Source: Sagittula sp048553715 (lineage in GTDB: Bacteria > Pseudomonadota > Alphaproteobacteria > Rhodobacterales > Rhodobacteraceae). Taken from it: DNA of 64,000 nt. The translations under genes were made by a program, and so were the position numbers. Numbering within the stretch: the first letter of the stretch is position 1; each line of letters begins with the position of its first letter. Shown here piece by piece: positions 44,203-52,235 of the stretch. Below the pieces are notes generated by a model. That model saw only the letters and a list, made by a program, of their open reading frames with translations, made no database searches and was not told the DNA's origin. The stretch covers positions 124,001 through 188,000 of the forward strand of contig NZ_JBLZNC010000003.1 in assembly GCF_048553715.1 (NCBI RefSeq), read 5' to 3'.

Positions 44203-44547
44203 TCAGGGGCAGGGTGCGAGATCCACGCGCGCCTCCGGCTGATCCTCTGGGTGGAGCGTGAACCCGTCAACCGGGGCGGTCTCGATCATGTAGTAATCCT
44301 CCCAGGTGTCCCCTTCGCCGGAGCATTGGACCGTGTGCACAATCGCGCCTGCACCGACCATGGTGGCGTCGAGGATCTGGCAGGTGCTTTCCCAGAAGGT
44401 GATGCTTTCGCCCGGGCGGAAAATCACCATATCGTCGTTGGCCACCTCGCCTGCGAGCCGTGCGCAGCCCGCGGCATTTGCGTAGACATCGGTATCTGCT
44501 GCCGCCACAGCGGGCAGGGCCAGAAAGAAGATAAACCAGCGGATCAT
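44203..44547 (-). CDS. small secreted protein of unknown function
   Basis: This 114-residue protein begins with a clear signal peptide (MIRWFIFFLALPAVAAADT, cleavage after about residue 17). The mature part has four cysteines, likely two disulfides, and is acidic: CARLAGEVANDDMVIFRPGESITFWESTCQILD, and TWEDYYMIETAP. I do not recognise a characterised family. It lies between hydA and the ATPase gene on the same strand, behind a dispersed box, so it may be its own transcript. Confidence 0.7.
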   Translation of the reverse strand: MIRWFIFFLALPAVAAADTDVYANAAGCARLAGEVANDDMVIFRPGESITFWESTCQILDATMVGAGAIVHTVQCSGEGDTWEDYYMIETAPVDGFTLHPEDQPEARVDLAPCP

Positions 44548-44590
44548 CGGTGCTTGCCTCTTTGGTGATTTTGCGTGGCACAGCGGGAAA

Positions 44591-44613
44591 AGGTATTTGC
44601 GCCAAGGAAAAAC
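44591..44613 (-). repeat. dispersed intergenic box, copy 5
   Basis: Read on the minus strand: GTTTTTCCTTGG then CGCAAATACCT. It is in sense orientation 53 bases downstream of the hydA stop and upstream of the small secreted protein gene. Confidence 0.65.
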
Positions 44614-44665
44614 GAAGGGGGGCGGGCCCGCAGCGAGGGGGTGTTCGACGCTGCGGGGGAGATGG

Positions 44666-46120
44666 TCACACGCCGGTGGCGGGGATGCCCGTGCGTTCCA
44701 CGGGGCGGGGCGCGGTCAGATCCTTCCATTTCGACAGGGCGGTGTTGGTGGGGGTGCGGCCTTTGCGGGCGACGAATTCACCGTGGCCTTCGCGCGAGGT
44801 CAGTGTGCCATCGGTGACAGCCACATGGCCGCGTGTCATCACGAAACGGGGCAGGCCTTTGACTTCGTGGCCTTCGAAGACGTTGTAGTCGATGGCGCTG
44901 GTTTGTGTGGCGGCGGTGATGGTCTTTGATTTCTCGGGGTCCAGAACAAGGATATCCGCATCGGCGCCTACGCGGATCGCGCCCTTTTTCGGGTAGCAGT
45001 TCAGGATTTTCGCGATGTTGGTGGAGGTGACGGCCACGAATTCCTCGGGCGTCAGGCGGCCTGTGCCCACCCCTGTGGTCCAGAGCATGGGAATGCGGTC
45101 CTCTAAGCCGCCGGTGCCGTTGGGGATCTTGGTAAAGTCGCCGATGCCGAAGCGTTTTTGCTCTGTCGAGAAGGCACAGTGGTCGGTGGCGACAACCGAG
45201 AGAGAGCCGCTCATGAGGCCGGCCCAGAGGCTGTCCTGATGTTGTTTGTTGCGGAAAGGCGGGGACATGACGCGGCGGGCCGCATGGTCCCAGTCCTGAT
45301 TGAAATATTCCGATTCATCGAGTGTGAGGTGCTGGATGAGCGGTTCGCCCCAGACGCGTTTGCCCTGTTGGCGGGCGCGGCGGATGGCTTCGTGGGCTTC
45401 TTCGCAGGAGACGTGGACGATGTACAAGGGCACGCCTGCCATGTCGGCAATCATGATTGCGCGGTTTGCGGCCTCGCCTTCGACCTGAGGCGGGCGGGAG
45501 TAGGCGTGGGCCTCGGGGCCGGTGTTGCCTTCGGCCAGCAGTTTGGCGGAGAGCTCTGCCACCACGTCGCCGTTTTCCGCATGAACCATGGCGATGCCGC
45601 CGAGTTCGCCGAGCCGTTTGAACGAGGCGTACATTTCATCGTCGTTGACCATCAAGGCGCCCTTGTAGGCCATGAAATGCTTGAACGTGGTGATGCCGCG
45701 CTGTTCGATGACGGTCTGCATTTCGTTGAAGACCTGTTCGCCCCACCATGTCACCGCCATGTGGTAGGAATAGTCGCAATGGGCGCGGCCGGCCTTGTTG
45801 TCCCACATCTGCAGCGCATCCAGCAGCCCCTGGCCGGGAGAGGGCAGGGCAAAGTCGATCACCATGGTTGTGCCGCCCATCAGGGCCGCTTGCGTTCCGG
45901 TATCGAAGTTGTCGGTGGAATAGGTGCCCATGAAAGGCATTTCCAGATGGGTGTGGGGGTCAATGCCGCCCGGCATCACGTAGCAGCCTGTGGCATCAAG
46001 CACGGTGTCGCCGCTAAGGTTTTCGCCGATCTCTATAATGGTATCGCCTTCGACAAGGACATCGGCCTTGTAGCTGAGGTCTGCGGTGACGACGGTGCCG
46101 TTCTTGATGACGGTGCTCAT
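44666..46120 (-). CDS. hydA: dihydropyrimidinase (hydantoinase)
   Basis: This 484-residue cyclic amidohydrolase opens the ring of 5,6-dihydrouracil or dihydrothymine to the N-carbamoyl-beta-amino acid. Metal ligands are visible in GGIDPHTHLEMPF (His56, His58), the carboxylated lysine region TFKHFMAYKGA (probably Lys153), IVHVSCEEAHEA (His) and VATDHCAFSTEQK (Asp). The length fits dihydropyrimidinases. AAGGGAGAAACC precedes the ATG at 46120. The setting, with the amidohydrolase, RutR and PreTA, makes reductive pyrimidine degradation the likely pathway; hydantoin turnover is the alternative. Confidence 0.94.
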   Translation of the reverse strand: MSTVIKNGTVVTADLSYKADVLVEGDTIIEIGENLSGDTVLDATGCYVMPGGIDPHTHLEMPFMGTYSTDNFDTGTQAALMGGTTMVIDFALPSPGQGLLDALQMWDNKAGRAHCDYSYHMAVTWWGEQVFNEMQTVIEQRGITTFKHFMAYKGALMVNDDEMYASFKRLGELGGIAMVHAENGDVVAELSAKLLAEGNTGPEAHAYSRPPQVEGEAANRAIMIADMAGVPLYIVHVSCEEAHEAIRRARQQGKRVWGEPLIQHLTLDESEYFNQDWDHAARRVMSPPFRNKQHQDSLWAGLMSGSLSVVATDHCAFSTEQKRFGIGDFTKIPNGTGGLEDRIPMLWTTGVGTGRLTPEEFVAVTSTNIAKILNCYPKKGAIRVGADADILVLDPEKSKTITAATQTSAIDYNVFEGHEVKGLPRFVMTRGHVAVTDGTLTSREGHGEFVARKGRTPTNTALSKWKDLTAPRPVERTGIPATGV

Positions 46121-46251
46121 TTGGTTTCTCCCTTTTGGTGCGGGTGCCGCTTTGCTGCGCAAATTGGCGGAGTTACGTGTGGCCTGATCCGGGGCCGGTT
46201 TGCATGGCTTGCGCTGCTTGTCGGATGCCGTGACGGTTCCCCTTTGTCATG

Positions 46252-46698
46252 TCAGGCCTGCTTTGCTGCAGGTGTCTGGTCGAGGTCGGGCCACCAGATT
46301 TGTTGGAATGCTCTGGCGCTGCGGCGAGAAGCGTTGCGCGGTTTGGCCTGATCTATGGAATCAACGGTCAGGAACGCATCGAATTCGAGAAAGAACCGAA
46401 GGGCCACCGTGATAGGGGGGCGGATGTCTTCGGGCTGGGCCGCCTGAAGGGCGAACACATCCTTGAGGTGTTTCTCCGTGAAGCTCAGCGTGTAGGTCTG
46501 ACCGTTTTCCTGCCAGTCGATCGGCGCATCGGAAAAGCCGTTGGTATCAAGGACAAGAACATCCTCGGCGATTTCGCCGTCGGCCCAGCGGATCCCGAAC
46601 TCGAGCAGGCGGTCGCTGTATGCCGATGCCAATCCCGGCCCGGCACATATCTTTTTCAAAGTTGACGTCCATTTGCCGAAAACACCGTCCATGATCAT
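46252..46698 (-). CDS. hypothetical protein
   Basis: This 148-residue predicted protein has no recognised family. It has normal amino acid composition, several aromatic clusters (FGIRWADGEIAEDVLVLDTN, LRFFLEFDAF, FQQIWWPDL), no signal peptide and no membrane helix. GGGTAG lies shortly before the ATG at 46698, and an ATG two codons on is an alternative. It sits between the two pyrimidine-ring hydrolase genes on the same strand. Coding status is supported mainly by composition and the ribosome-binding site. Confidence 0.5.
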   Translation of the reverse strand: MIMDGVFGKWTSTLKKICAGPGLASAYSDRLLEFGIRWADGEIAEDVLVLDTNGFSDAPIDWQENGQTYTLSFTEKHLKDVFALQAAQPEDIRPPITVALRFFLEFDAFLTVDSIDQAKPRNASRRSARAFQQIWWPDLDQTPAAKQA

Positions 46699-46952
46699 AA
46701 TGCTACCCTTTTTTCAAATGATCCCACCCACTCCGGGATGCGGTGATCTTTGAGACAGGGCGCGTGTGAAACAACACTTGGTTGTACCGGCTCCGCGTCG
46801 AGGCGGAGCACCGGCGCTTTTTCGGGCACAGTTCCGGGTGTTTGCGTCGATGTCGACCGATCCGGCGCGCGCAGGTGCAACTTCGGTGGTCTTGCGGCGT
46901 TAAGGACAGACTGCAGGCGAACGGTCGCCCTGCTTTGATCGGAGAATAAGTT

Positions 46953-47186
46953 ATGTCGGAAACCGACACCCGCTTGCGCGAGGCGCTGGATCATATGTTT
47001 GAAACCGCCACGACCAATGGCAAGGATAGCCTTGAGGTGACCGCGCAAGAGCTTGCAAACGCAGCCGAGGTCGAAGGGAAGACCGGTTCTGTTTCCGTCG
47101 AGGCGGCGCGGCGCGTCATGGCGGATGTTGCTGCGGCAAAAGACAGCATCAGCGATGGAACCGCCCGCTATGTTCTGCCGCGCTAG
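46953..47186 (+). CDS. small helical hypothetical protein
   Basis: This 77-residue predicted protein is soluble and largely helical (LREALDHMFETATTNGKDSLEVTAQELANAAEVEG). It is acidic apart from the C-terminus. GGAGA is well placed about 9 bases before the ATG at 46953. It is the only plus-strand gene between hydA and the rutR-like gene, and it converges with the amidohydrolase gene five bases away. No family is recognised. Confidence 0.6.
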   Translation: MSETDTRLREALDHMFETATTNGKDSLEVTAQELANAAEVEGKTGSVSVEAARRVMADVAAAKDSISDGTARYVLPR

Positions 47187-47191
47187 TTGCA

Positions 47192-48454
47192 TCAGCTGAC
47201 CACCTGCGCTGTTTCCAGAACAGCATGTAGCAAAACATCAGTCCCCGCCTTGGCCCAGTCCTTGCTGATCTCTTCGGCTTCGTTATGGCTCAGCCCATCG
47301 ACGCAGGGGCACATGATCATCGCAGTGGGGGCGACATCGTTGATCCAGCAGGCGTCGTGACCTGCGCCCGACACGATATCCATGTGGCTGAGCCCCAGAC
47401 GTTCGGCGGCGTTGCGCACCGAGGTCACGCAGGCCTCGTCAAAGGTGACCGGATCGAAGTGGCCCGAGGGTTCTATGTCGAGACCAAGGCCCAGTTCATC
47501 GGCGATTTCCTTGGCCTTTGCTTCGTATTGTTCCCGCATCGATGTAAGCTTGCCCAGATCGGGGGAGCGGAAATCGACGGTAAAGACCACCTTGCCCGGG
47601 ATCACGTTGCGCGAGTTGGGGTAGACATCGCAATGGCCCACGGCACCCACAGCGTGCGGCTGGTGCGCCATGGCGATCTGATGCGCGGCCTCTGTCATCC
47701 GCGCCATGCCAAGCCCTGCGTTCACGCGCATGTTCATGGGGGTCGATCCGGTGTGGGCGTCCTTGCCGGTCACGGTGCATTGCAGCCACCACAGACCCTG
47801 CCCATGGGTGACCACGCCGATGTCACGGCCTTCGGCTTCGAGGATCGGACCCTGTTCGATATGCAATTCGAACATCGCGTGCATCTTGCGCGCGCCGACC
47901 TTTTCGTCACCTTTCCAGCCGATACGTTCGAGTTCCGCGCCGAATTTCTTGCCCTCGGCGTCCTCGCGGTCAAAGGCCCAGTCGAGCGTGTGTTTGCCCG
48001 CAAAGACGCCAGAGGCCAGCATCGCCGGGGCGAAGCGTGTGCCTTCTTCATTGGTCCAGTTGGTGAGCACGATGGGGTGCTTGGTCTGGATGTTGAGGTC
48101 TTGCAGGGTGCGCAGCACTTCGAGCCCGCCCAGCACGCCCAGAACGCCGTCATATTTGCCGCCGGTGGGCTGGGTGTCGAGATGTGATCCCATGTAGACG
48201 GGCAGCGCGTCGGGGTCGGTGCCGGGGCGGGTGGCGAACATATTGCCGATCTCGTCCACGCCCATGGTGCAGCCTGCGGCCTCGCACCATGTCTGGAACA
48301 GGGCGCGGCCTTCGGCATCCTCGTCGGTCAGGGTCTGGCGGTTGTTGCCGCCTGCAACACCCGGTCCGATCTTGGCCATGTCCATCAGGCTGTCCCAAAG
48401 GCGGTCGCCATTTGTGGTCATATTGCCGGCGAGGTTTGCCGTTGCTGCTGCCAT
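47192..48454 (-). CDS. M20-family amidohydrolase, beta-ureidopropionase / N-carbamoyl-amino acid hydrolase
   Basis: This 420-residue zinc-dependent amidase cleaves N-carbamoyl-beta-alanine (or N-carbamoyl-beta-aminoisobutyrate) to the beta-amino acid, CO2 and ammonia. Metal ligands lie in MGSHLDTQPTGGKYDGVLG (His, Asp), NWTNEEGTRF (Glu), MFELHIEQGP (His) and GLSHNEAE (His). This is the HyuC/Pyd3-like group of M20. GGGAG stands 8 bases before the ATG at 48454. A perfect RutR-type operator lies 45 bases upstream. An L-N-carbamoylase for hydantoin use is the alternative reading. Confidence 0.92.
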   Translation of the reverse strand: MAAATANLAGNMTTNGDRLWDSLMDMAKIGPGVAGGNNRQTLTDEDAEGRALFQTWCEAAGCTMGVDEIGNMFATRPGTDPDALPVYMGSHLDTQPTGGKYDGVLGVLGGLEVLRTLQDLNIQTKHPIVLTNWTNEEGTRFAPAMLASGVFAGKHTLDWAFDREDAEGKKFGAELERIGWKGDEKVGARKMHAMFELHIEQGPILEAEGRDIGVVTHGQGLWWLQCTVTGKDAHTGSTPMNMRVNAGLGMARMTEAAHQIAMAHQPHAVGAVGHCDVYPNSRNVIPGKVVFTVDFRSPDLGKLTSMREQYEAKAKEIADELGLGLDIEPSGHFDPVTFDEACVTSVRNAAERLGLSHMDIVSGAGHDACWINDVAPTAMIMCPCVDGLSHNEAEEISKDWAKAGTDVLLHAVLETAQVVS

Positions 48455-48499
48455 TGTCTAAACTCCCTGCGGTCCCATTTGCCGGGATCCTCTTGCGAT

Positions 48500-48515
48500 T
48501 TGACCAAGTGGTCAA
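48500..48515 (-). promoter_or_regulatory. RutR operator, TTGACCA-AG-TGGTCAA
   Basis: TTGACCAAGTGGTCAA is a perfect 16-bp palindrome and matches the known E. coli RutR consensus (TTGACCA-nn-TGGTCAA). It lies in the gap between the divergent amidohydrolase and the TetR/RutR-like gene, so RutR could repress both and release them when uracil or thymine binds. Confidence 0.9.
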
Positions 48516-48603
48516 AAGAACGCTACCAAAGGTCGAAACTCAGTCAAGCGTTCTGCTGTTCTGCGGGGCATTTGCGTAGAAATTAATCAGTAAAGGGCGG
48601 TCA

Positions 48604-49242
48604 ATGACGGAGAAAGCGGCAGCAAAGCGCGCCGAAACACCAAAGCGCGGCCAGACTCGCATCCAGCGGCAAAAGCGGGCGGCCATTCTGGAGGCCGGAC
48701 TGACCGTGTTCTCCGAGGCGGGATTCCGTGGCGCGACGCTCGACCGTGTGGCGGCAGAGGCCGGTTTGTCCAAGCCGAACCTGCTGTATTATTTCCCCTC
48801 GAAAGAGGCGATCTACGAGGCGCTTTTGCGTGATATGCTGGCCACTTGGCTGGACCCGCTGCGGGAGCTGAACCCCGAGGGCGAGCCCGTGGCCGAGCTG
48901 CTGGCCTATGTCGCGCGCAAGCTGGAAATGAGCCGCGATTTCCCGCGCGAAAGCCGCCTGTTTGCCAATGAAATCCTGCGCGGCGCGCCACATATGCACG
49001 ACGTTCTGACCGGCGAGCTGCGCGGCTTGGTCGATGAGATCGCTGCGGTGATCGACGGCTGGGTCGCACAAGGGCGCATCGCGCCGGTCGATTCGCGGCA
49101 TCTGTTGTTTTCGATCTGGGCGCAGACGCAGCACTATGCCGACTTTGATGTGCAGGTTCAGGCGGTGCTTGGGGGGGCGGATTATGAGGGCGCGTCCCGC
49201 CATCTGGACACCATGTTCCGCCGGATGCTAACGCCGGGCTGA
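48604..49242 (+). CDS. rutR: TetR-family regulator of the RutR group
   Basis: This 212-residue TetR-family protein has an N-terminal helix-turn-helix (ILEAGLTVFSEAGFRGATLDRVAAEAGLSKPNLLYYFPSKEAIYEAL, about 28-74). The C-terminal domain contains RDFPRESRLFANEILRGAPH and the WAQTQHYADFDVQV segment, both typical of RutR, the uracil/thymine-responsive regulator. A perfect RutR operator lies about 90 bases upstream. It sits in the middle of the pyrimidine degradation genes, between the amidohydrolase and preA, which fits local control. Confidence 0.9.
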   Translation: MTEKAAAKRAETPKRGQTRIQRQKRAAILEAGLTVFSEAGFRGATLDRVAAEAGLSKPNLLYYFPSKEAIYEALLRDMLATWLDPLRELNPEGEPVAELLAYVARKLEMSRDFPRESRLFANEILRGAPHMHDVLTGELRGLVDEIAAVIDGWVAQGRIAPVDSRHLLFSIWAQTQHYADFDVQVQAVLGGADYEGASRHLDTMFRRMLTPG

Positions 49243-49265
49243 CTTGAGCCAGTTGGGCGGGCGAT

Positions 49266-49292
49266 GAAAAAAGGGGGCCGCTGGGCCCCCTT
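49266..49292 (-). terminator. terminator between rutR and preA (both directions)
   Basis: AAGGGGGCC and GGCCCCCTT form perfect 9-bp arms around GCTG at 49271-49292. On the minus strand the stem is followed by TTTTTTC, a good intrinsic terminator for preA; the stem also follows the plus-strand rutR stop by 28 bases. Confidence 0.9.
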
Positions 49293-49316
49293 GTCGGTTT
49301 TGCTGTTACAGATCGT

Positions 49317-50621
49317 TTATTCCGCAGCCTGCGCCGAGGGGTTGTTGGGATGCCGGGTCCAGTTGCCGTACTCGGCAGGCACTTCGCGTCCAGTGCGCGG
49401 ATCGACGGTGCCCGGCTCCAGCCGTTCCATGGTGATGCAGTTTTCCACCGGGCAGACATCGACACAAAGGTTGCAGGCCACGCATTCCGCATCGTTGACC
49501 TCGAAGCTGCGGTCCTCGTGCATCCAGATGGCTTGGTGGCTGGTGTCCTCGCAAGCGGCAAAGCAGCGGCCGCATTTGATGCAGTCGTCCTGACTGATGC
49601 GCGCCTTGGTCACGTAGTTGAGGTTGAGATACTGCCAGTCGGTGACGTTCGGGACGCCCTTGCCGATGAAATCCGCTGTCGAGGTGTAGCCCTTCTCATC
49701 CATCCACTGGGACAGGCCGCGCTTCATTTCCTCGACAATTTTGAACCCGTAGGTCATCGCGGCGGTGCAGACTTGCACGTTGCCTGCGCCCATGACCATG
49801 AATTCCGCCGCATCGCGCCAAGTCGTGACGCCACCGATGCCGGAAATCGGCAGGCCGTGGGTTTCGGGATCACGGGCGATTTCTGCCACCATGTTCAGGG
49901 CAATCGGTTTGACTGCGGGGCCGCAATAGCCGCCGTGGGTGCCTTTGCCGTCAATGGTGGGTTCTGGGGCGAAATCATCAAGGTTCACCGAGGTGATCGA
50001 ATTGATCGTATTGATCAGGGACACCGCATCGGCACCGCCGTTCTTGGCCGCCTGCGCGGGGCGGCGGATGTCGGTGATGTTGGGCGTCAGTTTCACGATA
50101 ACGGGGCGGTCGTAATACTGTTTGCACCAGCGGGTGACCATTTCGATGTATTCAGGCACCTGACCCACGGCCGAGCCCATGCCGCGTTCGGCCATGCCAT
50201 GCGGACAGCCAAAGTTAAGCTCGATCCCGTCGGCGCCGGTTTCCATCACACGGGGTAGAATGGCTTTCCACGCGGCTTCCTCGCATGGGACCATGATCGA
50301 CGCGATCAGCGCATGGTCGGGGTAGTCGGATTTGACGCGGGCCATTTCCTCGAGGTTGGTTTCCAGCGGGCGGTCGGTGATCAGCTCGATATTGTTGAGA
50401 CCCAGCAGGCGACGGTCGGCCCCGTAAATGGCGCCATAGCGGGGGCCGTTGACGTTGACGACGGGCGGGCCTTCGGCGCCGAGGGTTTTCCAGACAACAC
50501 CGCCCCAGCCGGCCTCGAAGGCGCGGCGGACGTTGTATTCCTTGTCCGTGGGCGGGGCCGAGGCCAGCCAGAACGGGTTGGGAGATTTGATGCCGAGGAA
50601 GTCTGAAGTCAGATCAGCCAT
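49317..50621 (-). CDS. preA: NAD-dependent dihydropyrimidine dehydrogenase, catalytic subunit
   Basis: This 434-residue protein is PreA. An FMN-binding dihydroorotate-dehydrogenase-like barrel (residues 1 to about 320, with GIKSPNPFWLASAPPTDKEYN, ELNFGCPHGMAERGMG and PISGIGGVTTWRDAAEFMVMGAG) is followed by a C-terminal ferredoxin domain with two [4Fe-4S] motifs, CIKCGRCFAAC and CVACNLCVDVC. It reduces uracil or thymine with electrons from NADH received via PreT. AGGAG precedes the ATG at 50621. It follows preT on the same strand with a dispersed box in the gap, and ends at a strong terminator. Confidence 0.95.
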   Translation of the reverse strand: MADLTSDFLGIKSPNPFWLASAPPTDKEYNVRRAFEAGWGGVVWKTLGAEGPPVVNVNGPRYGAIYGADRRLLGLNNIELITDRPLETNLEEMARVKSDYPDHALIASIMVPCEEAAWKAILPRVMETGADGIELNFGCPHGMAERGMGSAVGQVPEYIEMVTRWCKQYYDRPVIVKLTPNITDIRRPAQAAKNGGADAVSLINTINSITSVNLDDFAPEPTIDGKGTHGGYCGPAVKPIALNMVAEIARDPETHGLPISGIGGVTTWRDAAEFMVMGAGNVQVCTAAMTYGFKIVEEMKRGLSQWMDEKGYTSTADFIGKGVPNVTDWQYLNLNYVTKARISQDDCIKCGRCFAACEDTSHQAIWMHEDRSFEVNDAECVACNLCVDVCPVENCITMERLEPGTVDPRTGREVPAEYGNWTRHPNNPSAQAAE

Positions 50622-50665
50622 GGGTGTGCTCCTGTCGGGTGGCCTGTGTGGCCAATGTTGTTTTT

Positions 50666-50688
50666 AGGTATTTGAGCCAAGAAAAAGC
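50666..50688 (-). repeat. dispersed intergenic box, copy 6
   Basis: Read on the minus strand: GCTTTTTCTTGG then CTCAAATACCT. It is in sense orientation six bases after the preT stop and between preT and preA, so it is presumably transcribed within the operon. Confidence 0.65.
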
Positions 50689-50693
50689 GGGGA

Positions 50694-52043
50694 TCACTCG
50701 GCAGCTTGCATCGTTGCGCTGTTTGTCAGCGCGGCATGGATGTCCATGGCGGCATCGCGCCCTTCGGCGACGGCGACGACCGTCAGATCCTCGCCTGCGG
50801 TGCAGTCGCCACCGGCCCAGACGCCATCCACAGATGTGCGGCCTGTGTCCGTGACGCGGATTTTGCCACGGTCGAGTTCGGGGCCGTCAAAGGCGGCAAA
50901 GCTTTGCCCGATGGCACGGAAGACCTGATCGGCGGGCAGGCGGCGGGTTTCGCCGGTGCCGACCAGTTTGCCGTCACGGGTTTCGGTGTATTCCAGTTCG
51001 ATTTCCTGCACGCTGCCGTTGCCGTGAATGGCCACGGGCATGGTGTTGGTCAGGATTTGAACGCCGCGTGAGGTGGCGAGATCCTGTTCGTAGCGCGAGG
51101 CGCCCATGGCGTCTTGGCCGCGACGGTAGGAGATGGTGACGTTTTCCGCGCCAAGCAGTTTTGCCTGAACGGCGGCGTCGACCGCTGTCATGCCGCCACC
51201 AATGACGACCACGTTGCGTCCGATGGGCAGCTTTGTCAGATCGCTGGCCTGCCGCAATTCCGCGATGAAGTCGACGGCGTCGTCCACGCCGCCACGGTCG
51301 TTGCCATCGCAGGTCAGGGCGTTCACAGCCCCGAGGCCGAGGCCCAAGAAGACGGCGTCAAAATCGCTTTGTAGCTCGCCCAAGGTCAGATCCTTGCCCA
51401 GCGTGCGGCCCGTGTGCAGGGTGATGCCGCCAATCTGCATGAGCCAATCCACCTCTCGTGCGGCGAAATCCTGCGTCGATTTATAGGCGGCGATGCCGTA
51501 TTCGTTCAGCCCGCCAGGTTTGGGTTTGGCTTCGAAAATAACGACGTCATGGCCCAGCATGGCCAGTCTGTGGGCGCAGGACAGGCCGGCGGGCCCGGCA
51601 CCGACCACTGCGACGGATTTGCCGGTGGACGGGGCACGGGTGAAAGGGTGGGTGCCCGTCCGCATGACACTGTCTGTGGCGTAGCGCTGTAGCCGGCCGA
51701 TTTCGACGGGCTTGTGTTCGGCCGTCATGCGGACGCAGGATTCTTCGCACAGGGTTTCGGTCGGACAGACCCGCGCGCACATGCCGCCGAGGATGTTCTG
51801 TTCCAGAATGGTGCGCGCCGACGCCTGCGGCTGGCCGGTGGCGATTTGCCGGATGAACAGCGGGATGTCGATGTCCGTGGGGCATGCCGTGACGCAGGGC
51901 GCGTCGTGGCAGAAGTAGCAGCGGTCGGCGGCTACTGTTGCTTCATGGGCGTCGAGGGGGGCGTGCAGGTCGCCGAAATTCTCGGCCAAGCGGGACGGCT
52001 CGAGACGATTATGTGCGATGCCTGGGGTGAACGGGCTGGTCAT
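50694..52043 (-). CDS. preT: NAD-dependent dihydropyrimidine dehydrogenase, electron-transfer subunit
   Basis: This 449-residue flavoprotein is PreT, similar to the N-terminal part of mammalian dihydropyrimidine dehydrogenase and the GltD family. The N-terminal Fe-S region has CYFCHDAPCVTACP and CARVCPTETLCEESC. FAD binding is VAVVGAGPAGLSCAHRL near 143-159, and NAD binding is VVVIGGGMTAVDAAVQ. GVWAGGDCTAGEDLTVVAVAEGRDAA is the C-terminal FAD signature. AGGGA precedes the ATG. A degenerate RutR-like site lies about 55 bases upstream of the start. With PreA it forms the heterotetrameric first enzyme of reductive pyrimidine degradation. Confidence 0.95.
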   Translation of the reverse strand: MTSPFTPGIAHNRLEPSRLAENFGDLHAPLDAHEATVAADRCYFCHDAPCVTACPTDIDIPLFIRQIATGQPQASARTILEQNILGGMCARVCPTETLCEESCVRMTAEHKPVEIGRLQRYATDSVMRTGTHPFTRAPSTGKSVAVVGAGPAGLSCAHRLAMLGHDVVIFEAKPKPGGLNEYGIAAYKSTQDFAAREVDWLMQIGGITLHTGRTLGKDLTLGELQSDFDAVFLGLGLGAVNALTCDGNDRGGVDDAVDFIAELRQASDLTKLPIGRNVVVIGGGMTAVDAAVQAKLLGAENVTISYRRGQDAMGASRYEQDLATSRGVQILTNTMPVAIHGNGSVQEIELEYTETRDGKLVGTGETRRLPADQVFRAIGQSFAAFDGPELDRGKIRVTDTGRTSVDGVWAGGDCTAGEDLTVVAVAEGRDAAMDIHAALTNSATMQAAE

Positions 52044-52098
52044 GGCGTTTCCCTGAGTGTCGTTGTTTTTCTGACTTCAGAGTGCCACAGGTTGAAAT

Positions 52099-52114
52099 TT
52101 TATCAATTGGTAAA
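52099..52114 (-). promoter_or_regulatory. degenerate RutR-like site upstream of preT
   Basis: TTTATCAATTGGTAAA matches 11 of the 14 fixed positions of the RutR consensus and is nearly palindromic. It is 55 bases from the preT start, where a repressor would act. Because a perfect site exists in the same locus, this may be a weaker second operator. Confidence 0.5.
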
Positions 52115-52194
52115 AAATTTTGGCAGGTCAAATTCGGCTGTGCTGCCTGTTTTTGTGGCAGATTTTGTGAGCGTGGTTTGTGCGATTGAGGGTT

Positions 52195-52216
52195 AATCGG
52201 GGACGAATCCCCGATC
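52195..52216 (-). terminator. hairpin downstream of the stand-alone Lrp-domain gene
   Basis: ATCGGGGA and TCCCCGAT are perfect 8-bp arms around CGAA, followed on the minus strand by TAACCC rather than a U-run. It lies about 20 bases after the stop of the small gene at 52236 and probably ends that transcript upstream of preT. Confidence 0.5.
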
Positions 52217-52235
52217 TTGGCAGGTTTGATGGCGC

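Noticed and set aside
46695..47192. Minus-strand open frame opposite the 77-residue gene
   Set aside because: Unsupported by a ribosome-binding site or any family, and it overlaps a better plus-strand candidate.
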